From: Chrysiogenia bacterium
Lineage (GTDB): Bacteria; JAGRBM01
NCBI GenBank assembly: GCA_020434085.1
Contig: JAGRBM010000195.1
Location: 1-7,179, forward strand
Reading direction: 5' to 3'
Length of the DNA: 7,179 bases
The position numbers and the translations under genes were made by a program. The notes under the pieces were generated by a model that did no database searches, was not told the origin of the DNA, and was given only the letters and a program-made list of their open reading frames with translations. Each line of letters starts with the position of its first letter. The first letter of the stretch is position 1. Below are positions 1 to 5,381 of this stretch, piece by piece.

Positions 1-1
1 C

Positions 2-1033
2 GTGACCATCGGCGTGCTCGACATCGACATGAATATGGCGGCCGCCGACGGCGTGGTTCTCAACGGTTACACCGGCACGTTCACGGTCTCCGGCACGACG
101 GACATCCTCGATCCAGGGCAGTTGGGCATCGAAATCACCGGTAACACCGGCACGGCGACCTTCACGGGAGTGACGACAATCGATGGAGCGTCGGATATCT
201 CGATTTACTACCATGCTGCGGCTGCCGGAACGCGCGATATCAACTTCGGCACCGTCAGTGTCCTGAATCGCGGCGCCGAGGGCCTCGCGATGGGGGCGGT
301 TACCGGCGGCACGGTGGACGTGGCTTCGCTGACGATTCCCAACCCTTCGGGTGCCATGACCGTTACCGATGCAGCAATCGATGTGTCCTCGTCCAGCGCC
401 AATGTGACGTTTACCACGGTAGACCTGGACGATGCCACGTACGGCATGTTCGTTTCAGGGCATACGACCGGGTTGGTCAGCCTGAACGGCGGCACCATCA
501 ACGGCACGACCATGACCGGTGTGGAAGTGCGTGACTCGACTTCCGTGCTGGTCAAGAACGTTACGATCACGGGCACGAACAGCTCCGATTACGGCGTCGT
601 TGTGCAGTCGAGCACGGGCGATACCTCGGCCACGGTGCACAACGTTCTGACGAGCAATACCCAGTTCGAGGGCCTCTATGCGCCCGCCTTCTCGACCAAT
701 ATGGTGAGCATGGATCTGCGGATCTCGAACAGCAGCTTCACCAGCACGGCTTTCGACGGAGTCTATGTCCGCGCCAACAATGCGATGTCCTCGCTGTGCC
801 TGAATATCTCGAATCCGGGCTCCAACAACAGCGGCGGCGGCGCCGGGTTCGACGGCTATTTCCTGGAGCAGGCTGCCGGCACGTTTACCCTTGATGGCTT
901 CTTGGGCGACGGCACGATGACAGCGCAGGTCAACGCGCACGTAACCGGCGCCAATACCGGAACGGCGGCCTCGAGCACTGCAACCACATTCACCGCTTCG
1001 ATGCCCGGCACATGCGTGACGCCGGCGCCGTAG
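2..1033 (+). CDS. Secreted/surface right-handed beta-helix repeat protein, 3' part (5' end outside window)
   Basis: The frame is open from the first bases of the window and ends at TAG 1031-1033, leaving about 343 visible residues. Although a GTG stands at position 2, no ribosome site can be seen before it and the protein reads like the middle of a longer chain, so I treat it as truncated at the 5' end. The sequence is rich in G, T, S, N, V and A and poor in charge. It consists of short beta-strand rungs separated by turns, for example GLAMGAVTGGTVDVASLTI, GVEVRDSTSVLVKNVTI and GVYVRANNAMSSLCLNI. The recurring 'hydrophobic strand - N/G turn - TI/NI' pattern is typical of parallel beta-helix (pectate-lyase-like) surface or exported proteins. 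There is no LPXTG motif, autotransporter barrel, PEP-CTERM or other sorting tail; the chain simply stops after a Cys/Pro-containing end (GTCVTPAP). The exact role (adhesin, polysaccharide-active enzyme or structural surface protein) cannot be told. The fold class is fairly secure and the function unknown. Confidence 0.72.
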   Translation: MTIGVLDIDMNMAAADGVVLNGYTGTFTVSGTTDILDPGQLGIEITGNTGTATFTGVTTIDGASDISIYYHAAAAGTRDINFGTVSVLNRGAEGLAMGAVTGGTVDVASLTIPNPSGAMTVTDAAIDVSSSSANVTFTTVDLDDATYGMFVSGHTTGLVSLNGGTINGTTMTGVEVRDSTSVLVKNVTITGTNSSDYGVVVQSSTGDTSATVHNVLTSNTQFEGLYAPAFSTNMVSMDLRISNSSFTSTAFDGVYVRANNAMSSLCLNISNPGSNNSGGGAGFDGYFLEQAAGTFTLDGFLGDGTMTAQVNAHVTGANTGTAASSTATTFTASMPGTCVTPAP

Positions 1034-1060
1034 TCGCTCGGAATGTAACGATCCACATGG

Positions 1061-1090
1061 AACGGCCCCGCAATGCGGGGCCGTTTTCTT
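1061..1090 (+). terminator. Rho-independent terminator of the beta-helix gene
   Basis: A perfect 11-bp stem (aacggccccgc, 1061-1071, against gcggggccgtt, 1075-1085) closes a 3-nt AAT loop. It runs into a T-rich stretch, GTTTTCTTATT. It starts 28 bp after the stop codon at 1033. The opposite strand has no T-run after the stem, so it acts mainly in the + direction and protects against readthrough into the convergent thioredoxin gene. Confidence 0.92.
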
Positions 1091-1108
1091 ATTGCAATTC
1101 TTGAAAGG

Positions 1109-1657
1109 CTAGGGCATCGCCGCCCGGAGCGCCCGGCCCACGCTTCCGGCGATGGTATAGCCGGTGAATGTCTCGCGCACGGTGCCGTCGGGGCCGATGA
1201 TGACGGTGGTGGGCAGGGCCCGCACGCCGTAGGCATCCGAGACCTCCTGCGGCCCGATCAGCACGGGGAAGTTGAGCTTCTTCTCGGCGGTGAAGGCGCG
1301 GATCTCATCGAGCGCCGAGCTGACCGCGACGGAAACGACGACGGCCTTTGCCGGGTCTACCTCGGTCGAGAGCTCGCTCAGCGACGGCAGCTCCATCTTG
1401 CACACCCCGCACCAGCTCGCCCAGAAGGTCAGCGCCACCGCGCGGCCGCGGTAATCGTCGAGGGAGTGCTTCGTGCCCTCAAGGCTGGTCAGGGCGAAGG
1501 CCGGGGCCACATCGCCCTCTTCGACCGCAGGTGCAACGCGCCCCTGGTTGTAGAACCAGAAGCCCGCCACCAGCGCGGCGAAGATCACCCAGTCCCACCG
1601 GTCGAGAAACCGGTGGATGCGCTGGCGGGTAGTGGGGGATTGCTGATCGAGTTCCAT
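1109..1657 (-). CDS. Membrane-anchored TlpA/ResA-like thioredoxin-fold protein
   Basis: 182 residues. Residues 1-22 are a charged cytoplasmic segment, 23-37 form one membrane helix (WVIFAALVAGFWFY), and the rest is a periplasmic thioredoxin domain of the AhpC/TSA-Redoxin/TlpA type (GDVAPAFALTSLEG at 48-61 opens the fold). The active site is WCGVC, with redox cysteines 83 and 86, and the cis-proline loop ALPTT is at 147-151. Family members reduce or exchange disulfides outside the cytoplasm, for example in cytochrome c maturation. The usual CxPC proline is replaced by Val, a variant also seen in ScsD-type proteins, which should shift the redox potential. No cytochrome-maturation or DsbD gene is adjacent, so the partner is unknown. 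The start ATG (1655-1657) lacks a clear Shine-Dalgarno sequence, but it gives the expected N-terminal anchor and no other in-frame Met precedes the helix. The gene lies alone, facing the beta-helix gene and following the SDR gene after a 152-bp gap. Confidence 0.88.
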   Translation of the reverse strand: MELDQQSPTTRQRIHRFLDRWDWVIFAALVAGFWFYNQGRVAPAVEEGDVAPAFALTSLEGTKHSLDDYRGRAVALTFWASWCGVCKMELPSLSELSTEVDPAKAVVVSVAVSSALDEIRAFTAEKKLNFPVLIGPQEVSDAYGVRALPTTVIIGPDGTVRETFTGYTIAGSVGRALRAAMP

Positions 1658-1676
1658 AAATTCAGAGCAACCGGAA

Positions 1677-1789
1677 AGGTGTCATCCTGAGCCCTTCGAC
1701 TCTGCTCAGGACAGGCTCTGCGAAGGATCGGTTGGGATCGGCGCGAACCTTCGACTGCGCGATTCTTCGCTGCGCTCAGAATGACACCT
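1677..1789. repeat. Imperfect intergenic inverted repeat (mosaic, REP-like)
   Basis: The outer arms aggtgtcatcctgagc (1677-1692) and gctcagaatgacacct (1774-1789) pair at 15 of 16 positions. Inside the left part is a second small hairpin, cctgagc (1686-1692) with gctcagg (1704-1710). The element almost fills the 152-bp gap between the SDR stop and the thioredoxin start, both on the minus strand. The core motif CTGAG...CGAAG is shared with the repeat at 6051-6182 although the full sequences differ. It is a dispersed intergenic repeat by appearance. It could fold in RNA, and no T-tract follows it. Confidence 0.7.
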
Positions 1790-1809
1790 CATGGCCCGAT
1801 TTGAACAGC

Positions 1810-2586
1810 TCAATACCCCGACATGCGCTTCATCACGCGCCTCAGCAGGGTGGAGGGCAGCACGTCCGAGACGTTCTTGAGAACGGTGAACTCGCGGCTG
1901 ACCGGCCAGTGGGTCTGGGGCTTGTCGCTGGTGGCGGCGCGGTAGAGCACCTCGACCACGTCGTGGGCGGTGAGCTTCACGCCCAGGTTGTCGATGATGG
2001 GCACGGGGCGGGTATTGGCGACCATGCCGGTCTTCACAAACGGCGGCATGATGTCCATGACGGTGATGTCGTGGCGCGCCCACTCGATCTCCAGGGCCTC
2101 GGTGATGGCGCGCACCGCGTGCTTGGTGGCCGAGTAGACGGCGAAATCGGGAATCCCGTAGAGGGCCGAGGCACTGCACATGCTGATCATGCGCGCGCCG
2201 GGGGTGGCCTTGAGCATGGGGAAGGCCTGGCGCGAGCATTCGAGGACGCCGCCCACGTTCACATCGACGAGCAGCTTGTTCTGCGCCGCCGGGACTTCCT
2301 CGAAAGGACCGGTGAAGAGGACGCCGGCGTTGTTGAACAGGACGTCCATCCTGCCGCCGGTGCGCCCCTCAAACTGGGCCAGCGCCGCCTCGATCTGGGC
2401 GGGCTTCGTAACGTCGAGCTTCTTGCGGCAGCAGCGCTCCTTGCCGATCTCACGCTCCAGGGAGGCCAGCCCTTCGGTGTCGAGGTCGTAGGCCCCCACG
2501 AACCAGCCGCTTTGGGCAAACTTGAGTGCCGCCGCGCGGCCGATGCCGGCCGCCGCGCCGGTGATGAAGATGGTCTTGTTGTTCAT
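1810..2586 (-). CDS. Classical short-chain dehydrogenase/reductase (SDR)
   Basis: 258 residues counted from the ATG at 2584-2586, the normal size of a classical SDR. Visible motifs are the Rossmann glycine motif TGAAAGIG (9-16), an acidic residue after strand 2 (D34, in AYDLDT) that suggests NAD(H) preference, the NNAG motif (85-88), catalytic Ser138, and YSATK with Tyr151 and Lys155. The catalytic set is complete, so an active NAD-dependent alcohol/ketone oxidoreductase is expected. The substrate is not deducible, but the TetR-desaturase neighbourhood suggests a lipid or hydrophobic alcohol. The frame remains open upstream to 2781, but I reject that extension: the ATG at 2586 has a strong GGAGGAG site 8 nt before it, and the fold begins at once (MNNKTIFITG). 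The added 65 residues would only be a translation of the control region, including the palindrome at 2714-2755. The gene is divergent from tetR1. Confidence 0.93.
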   Translation of the reverse strand: MNNKTIFITGAAAGIGRAAALKFAQSGWFVGAYDLDTEGLASLEREIGKERCCRKKLDVTKPAQIEAALAQFEGRTGGRMDVLFNNAGVLFTGPFEEVPAAQNKLLVDVNVGGVLECSRQAFPMLKATPGARMISMCSASALYGIPDFAVYSATKHAVRAITEALEIEWARHDITVMDIMPPFVKTGMVANTRPVPIIDNLGVKLTAHDVVEVLYRAATSDKPQTHWPVSREFTVLKNVSDVLPSTLLRRVMKRMSGY

Positions 2587-2594
2587 TGCTCCGA

Positions 2595-2601
2595 CTCCTC
2601 C
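2595..2601 (-). promoter_or_regulatory. Ribosome binding site that fixes the SDR start
   Basis: GGAGGAG on the minus strand lies 8 nt before the ATG at 2584-2586. It decides in favour of the 258-residue SDR over the longer open frame. Confidence 0.85.
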
Positions 2602-2713
2602 GGGCAGGTTGTTTAAACCACGGGGCGGGGAGGGGCCAGTCGTTCCGCTGGAGGACGGCCTGCCTGCGGGGTGCGCCTTGCTTTTCCCTCGTACCTCGAG
2701 CCCCCCGCCGGTT

Positions 2714-2755
2714 CTCAACGTGCACGTGCACCTGCACGAGCACGTGCACGTTGAG
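2714..2755. promoter_or_regulatory. Double palindrome in the SDR/tetR1 control region (candidate operator or 5'-UTR hairpin)
   Basis: The arms ctcaacgtgcacgtgc (2714-2729) and gcacgtgcacgttgag (2740-2755) form a perfect 16-bp inverted repeat around a 10-bp spacer. Each arm itself contains the 10-bp palindrome acgtgcacgt (2718-2727 and 2742-2751), with centres 24 bp apart, so the site offers two equivalent dyads. It lies about 120 bp upstream of tetR1 and about 130 bp upstream of the SDR start. Neither strand has a T-run after it, so it is not a terminator. Binding of the TetR1 dimer, perhaps two dimers, is the likeliest use. A hairpin in the SDR leader RNA is the alternative. Confidence 0.65.
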
Positions 2756-2791
2756 ATGCACTGAAATGGCGCCAGACGCAAAATTAACCAA

Positions 2792-2800
2792 ATAATATCA
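2792..2800 (-). promoter_or_regulatory. Candidate extended -10 promoter for the SDR gene
   Basis: On the minus strand this reads TGATATTAT, matching the TGn-TATnnT extended -10 form, and it sits in the only A/T-rich patch of the divergent region (about 2779-2863). No good -35 is seen. If used, the leader RNA would be about 200 nt and would carry the double palindrome. Confidence 0.4.
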
Positions 2801-2840
2801 GGCAGTTACGGTCGCATTCTTTCCTCTGGCCAAAAAGTAG

Positions 2841-2860
2841 CACAGTGTGTTAAATTTATT
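2841..2860 (+). promoter_or_regulatory. Candidate tetR1 promoter/-10 region with short dyad
   Basis: The short odd-centred dyad cacagtgtg (2841-2849) is followed directly by an A/T-rich -10-like stretch (taaatt, 2851-2856) just before the gene. A matching -35 is not evident. The placement fits a start-proximal promoter that a repressor could cover, but the call is weak. Confidence 0.3.
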
Positions 2861-2875
2861 TCCGTGGGAGATCCG

Positions 2876-3598
2876 ATGGACCTGCGCGCCCAAAACACAG
2901 CCGAGCGAAAGAAACGCATCCTGCTGGCTGCGCGGCAGATCATCACGGCCGAGGGGCTCGACGGTCTTTCCATGCGAAAGCTCGCGGCCGAGGCCCGGCT
3001 GAGTGTGCGCACCCTCTACAACATCATCGGCAGCCGCGAGGAAATCCTCCGGGCGCTGGTCAGCGCCGGCATGGACGAGATGGACGCCCTGCTGGAGGCG
3101 ACGACCCCGCTCAGCGACCCCATCGCGCGCGCCCGCGCGGTCATCCTGGTGAGCGCCGAGCATTTCATCGCCGACCCGGCCACCTACCGGCCGGTGCTGC
3201 TGGCCCTCTACCGCGAGGGCACGAGCGTGGGGGGAGACGCTTTCTCGCTCGGCGAGCGTGCGGCCGCCATGCAGCGCGTGGCCATCGAGGCCGCCATGCG
3301 CGAGGGACTGCTGCGCACGGACATGGACGCGACGATGCTGGGCTGGCAGATCTTTTTGAGCTGGGCGCAGGCCATGCAGGCCTGGGCGGGCGGGATCATC
3401 GACGACGCGGGCTTTCGCGCGCTCGCGCTCTACGGGCTCTACAGCGCCTTGCTCGGCGTGGCCGAGGAGGCCACGCGCCCGCAGCTCCTTTCCGAGCTCC
3501 AGCGGGTGCAGACGATTGCGCGCTGGGCCCTGCAGGGCGCCTGCGCAACGAGCGCGAAGACTGAAAAAGAGGCGGCGCTTGCCGCGGGAGAGAAGTGA
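2876..3598 (+). CDS. TetR/AcrR-family transcriptional regulator (TetR1)
   Basis: 240 residues from the ATG at 2876. The N-terminal helix-turn-helix is at about 31-52 (LSMRKLAAEARLSVRTLYNI), preceded by the usual first helix (ERKKRILLAARQIITAEG). The remainder is an all-helical ligand/dimer domain with many hydrophobic residues (W158, W163, W170), so a greasy ligand is plausible. A GTG at 2864 in the same frame would add four residues, but a GGGAG sequence (2867-2871) serves the ATG at 2876 and nothing good precedes the GTG. The stop TGA (3596-3598) overlaps the desaturase ATG by one base, so regulator and desaturase are almost certainly co-transcribed and translationally coupled. It is divergent from the SDR gene. 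It probably represses its own operon and the SDR through the intervening palindromes (inference). Confidence 0.93.
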   Translation: MDLRAQNTAERKKRILLAARQIITAEGLDGLSMRKLAAEARLSVRTLYNIIGSREEILRALVSAGMDEMDALLEATTPLSDPIARARAVILVSAEHFIADPATYRPVLLALYREGTSVGGDAFSLGERAAAMQRVAIEAAMREGLLRTDMDATMLGWQIFLSWAQAMQAWAGGIIDDAGFRALALYGLYSALLGVAEEATRPQLLSELQRVQTIARWALQGACATSAKTEKEAALAAGEK

Positions 3599-4545
3599 TG
3601 ATGGAAGCGCAGCAGGTCGAACCCGAAGTAGTAATCGAAGCACAGGCCGAAGCCGCGAGCGAAGGCCCCAGCGAAAAGCAGATCGCGCAGGAAAACTCGG
3701 GCGAGCTGGCATGGGCGACGCTGATCCTGGCACTCTTCGTGATCCTCGCGTTCATCGCCATTACGCTGATGGTACTGCTGGGGCTGCTCCCCATCGCCGT
3801 GGGCGTGTTCTTCAACACGATTCTGATCTACTGGGCGTTCACGCCATTGCATGAGGCCTCCCACGGGAACATCGCAGGCAGGCACAAACGCTGGCGGTGG
3901 CTGGAAACCGCCGTGGGCTGGGCGACGGGGATCATGCTGCTGGTACCTTTCCCGGCATTCCGGGAGATCCATCTCCAGCATCACTCGTTCACCAACAACC
4001 CCGAGAAAGACCCCGATTTCTCGGCGAGGGGCCCAAGCTTCCGCGCCGCCTTCAAGGGCATCGCCTCGGTGCCGCTGCACTACTTCAGGACAATGAAGGA
4101 ACATGCCGACGCCGGCCGCCCCGGCGCCGCGCGCAATCTGCGTCTGGGCTATCTGTTCGAGCTACTGCCGCTGGCGATCGCCTTCGCGCCCTTCCCGGTG
4201 GGACCCATTCGCCGGGTCGCGCTCATGTGGAGCCTCTCGAGCATCTGCGCCTTCATCCTTCTCGCAACCGTCTTCGACTGGCTTCCCCATCACCCGCACC
4301 AGGCGCGCGGGCGCTACGTCGATACCCGCGCCACGCTCTTTCCCGGCAGCGGCTGGTTGCTGCTGGGCCAGGACGTCCACATCATTCACCACCTCTACCC
4401 GCGCATTCCGTTTTATCGCTACAAGAGAGTCTTCAACGAGATCCGCGCGGGCATCGAGGGCAAGGGCGTGAAGGTGGAACAGTGGGGCTTTGCCGAGGCG
4501 ATCAGCAAGATATTCGGAACCCCGGAAAGCGCTGCGGCGGCGTAA
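3598..4545 (+). CDS. Membrane di-iron fatty-acid desaturase / CrtR-like beta-carotene hydroxylase family protein
   Basis: 315 residues. The three histidine boxes of membrane di-iron desaturases and hydroxylases are intact: HEASH (85-89), HLQHH (125-129) and HIIHH (261-265). An extra HHPH lies at 231-234. Hydrophobic membrane segments lie at about 39-80, 103-118, 185-200 and 207-228. Such enzymes use O2 and reduced ferredoxin or cytochrome b5-type donors to desaturate or hydroxylate lipids in the membrane. The stretch around LLLGQDVHIIHHLYPRIPFY and the second box with N-PEKDPDF resemble CrtR-type carotenoid hydroxylases as well as acyl desaturases, so the substrate is open. Residues 1-36 are a polar Q/E/A-rich extension. 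The start is ATG 3598, overlapping the TetR1 stop, with GGAG at 3587-3590 7 nt before it; a second ATG follows immediately at 3601. The stop TAA (4543-4545) abuts the convergent Coq4 stop. Confidence 0.9.
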   Translation: MMEAQQVEPEVVIEAQAEAASEGPSEKQIAQENSGELAWATLILALFVILAFIAITLMVLLGLLPIAVGVFFNTILIYWAFTPLHEASHGNIAGRHKRWRWLETAVGWATGIMLLVPFPAFREIHLQHHSFTNNPEKDPDFSARGPSFRAAFKGIASVPLHYFRTMKEHADAGRPGAARNLRLGYLFELLPLAIAFAPFPVGPIRRVALMWSLSSICAFILLATVFDWLPHHPHQARGRYVDTRATLFPGSGWLLLGQDVHIIHHLYPRIPFYRYKRVFNEIRAGIEGKGVKVEQWGFAEAISKIFGTPESAAAA

Positions 4546-5304
4546 CTACTTGAGCCCCGCGGCCTGCGGCACGCCCATGTAGTCGACGATGAGTCCCTCG
4601 CGCGGATGCGCCTGCTCAATGGGCGTGATGCCGAGCTGGCGGCGCACTTCCTCGATGGGGAGCGCGAAGAGCCGCTCATAGTCGGCGCAGGAGAGCGGAC
4701 TGCACTCAGCCCCGCGCCGGTAGGCCTGTCGCAGGTAGCGGTGCCAGCGGCGCCAGCCCACGCGCGGGCGCATTCCACCCAGGATTCCAAGAATTCCCCA
4801 TAGCACCGGCAGCGGATACTGCCCGTAGGTAAACCAGATCACCGCGCCTTCGCCGGCGATGTCGCTGCCGTATCCCGAGAGCACGTGGAAAAGATCGTGG
4901 GAGTGGCTCATGCGCTCCATGAACCACGCGACATCCCCGTCCCAGCCGAGGCGCGCGCAGGTCTTTTCGATCCCCGCGAGCTTTGCGAAGGCCCGCGCAT
5001 CCGCGACGTTCGGGCGGTTCATGAAGTCGTAGTAGGCGCGGCCGAAGCTGCCTGCCGGCATGGCGGCCATGCGCCCGGCATCGGCGATGAAGTCGAGCAG
5101 GTCGGGGCGCTCCTTCAGCAGGCGCGCTCCAACCGGGTGGGCGGCGAACTGAGAAAACTCGCGCTCGATCATGGGACCGGCCAAACAAAAGACGGCCTCG
5201 AAAGCGTGGGTCACGCCGCGCTCGCTGGCAGGGTTGCTCACCCAGCGGCCCGCCGCCCGTAGGCCCCGCAGGTATTGACGCTCGAACTGGCGCGAATTGC
5301 TCAT
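4546..5304 (-). CDS. Coq4-family ubiquinone biosynthesis protein
   Basis: 252 residues. The signature of the family, HDxxH-x11-E, is complete: H136, D137, H140 and E152 in SHDLFHVLSGYGSDIAGEG. This is the metal site known in eukaryotic COQ4, which is needed for coenzyme Q synthesis and has been linked to the C1 oxidative decarboxylation step. The sequence also shows the typical C-terminal VRRQLGITP. In bacteria the family is patchy, and its job there is less certain than in mitochondria. The start chosen is ATG 5302-5304, with AGAGAGG 5 nt before it. A longer open frame to 5415 would run across the operator and is rejected. The gene is tail to tail with the desaturase (no bases between stops) and divergent from tetR2, which suggests control by TetR2 through the palindrome at 5322-5344. 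No other ubi/coq gene is in the window. Confidence 0.88.
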   Translation of the reverse strand: MSNSRQFERQYLRGLRAAGRWVSNPASERGVTHAFEAVFCLAGPMIEREFSQFAAHPVGARLLKERPDLLDFIADAGRMAAMPAGSFGRAYYDFMNRPNVADARAFAKLAGIEKTCARLGWDGDVAWFMERMSHSHDLFHVLSGYGSDIAGEGAVIWFTYGQYPLPVLWGILGILGGMRPRVGWRRWHRYLRQAYRRGAECSPLSCADYERLFALPIEEVRRQLGITPIEQAHPREGLIVDYMGVPQAAGLK

Positions 5305-5321
5305 CGGAACCTCTCTGGAAT

Positions 5322-5344
5322 AAATCCGAAAATATTTCGGATTT
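5322..5344. promoter_or_regulatory. Palindromic operator between coq4-like gene and tetR2
   Basis: A perfect 10-bp inverted repeat, aaatccgaaa (5322-5331) and tttcggattt (5335-5344), has a 3-bp ATA spacer. It sits 17 bp upstream of the Coq4 start and 37 bp upstream of the tetR2 start. Its size, symmetry and place between a TetR gene and its divergent neighbour are what is expected of a TetR-family operator controlling both directions. It would overlap or abut the promoters of both genes. Confidence 0.85.
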
Positions 5345-5354
5345 CTTGAGGCCA

Positions 5355-5363
5355 TGCTATTCT
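5355..5363 (+). promoter_or_regulatory. Candidate extended -10 promoter of tetR2
   Basis: TGCTATTCT (TG at 5355-5356, hexamer TATTCT 5358-5363) is an extended -10 match 19 bp before the tetR2 ATG. The right arm of the operator covers the expected -35 position (5335-5340), so bound repressor would block it. The -35 itself (TTTCGG) is poor. Confidence 0.5.
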
Positions 5364-5381
5364 TCTCTCTGGAAGGTGTCA

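Noticed and set aside
1732-2616. Plus-strand 294-codon open frame opposite the SDR gene
   Set aside because: The sequence is rich in H, G, A and R without motifs, as expected for an antisense shadow of a GC-rich SDR gene that has complete catalytic motifs.
2611-2618. GTTTAAAC 8-bp palindrome upstream of the SDR
   Set aside because: Too short and isolated to claim as an operator; it can arise by chance, and the double dyad further upstream is far stronger.
2714-2755. The 16-bp hairpin as a transcription terminator
   Set aside because: Neither strand carries a T-run after the stem, and it lies in a divergent promoter region, not after a gene.
2587-2781. Open frame extending the SDR N-terminus by 65 residues (including a His/Val-rich run)
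   Set aside because: The run is just the translation of the palindrome at 2714-2755. The SDR fold begins exactly at the internal Met, which has a strong ribosome site.
3439-4104. Long minus-strand open frame opposite tetR1 and the desaturase
   Set aside because: It is a high-GC shadow: no recognisable domain, and it lies opposite two well-supported genes on the plus strand.
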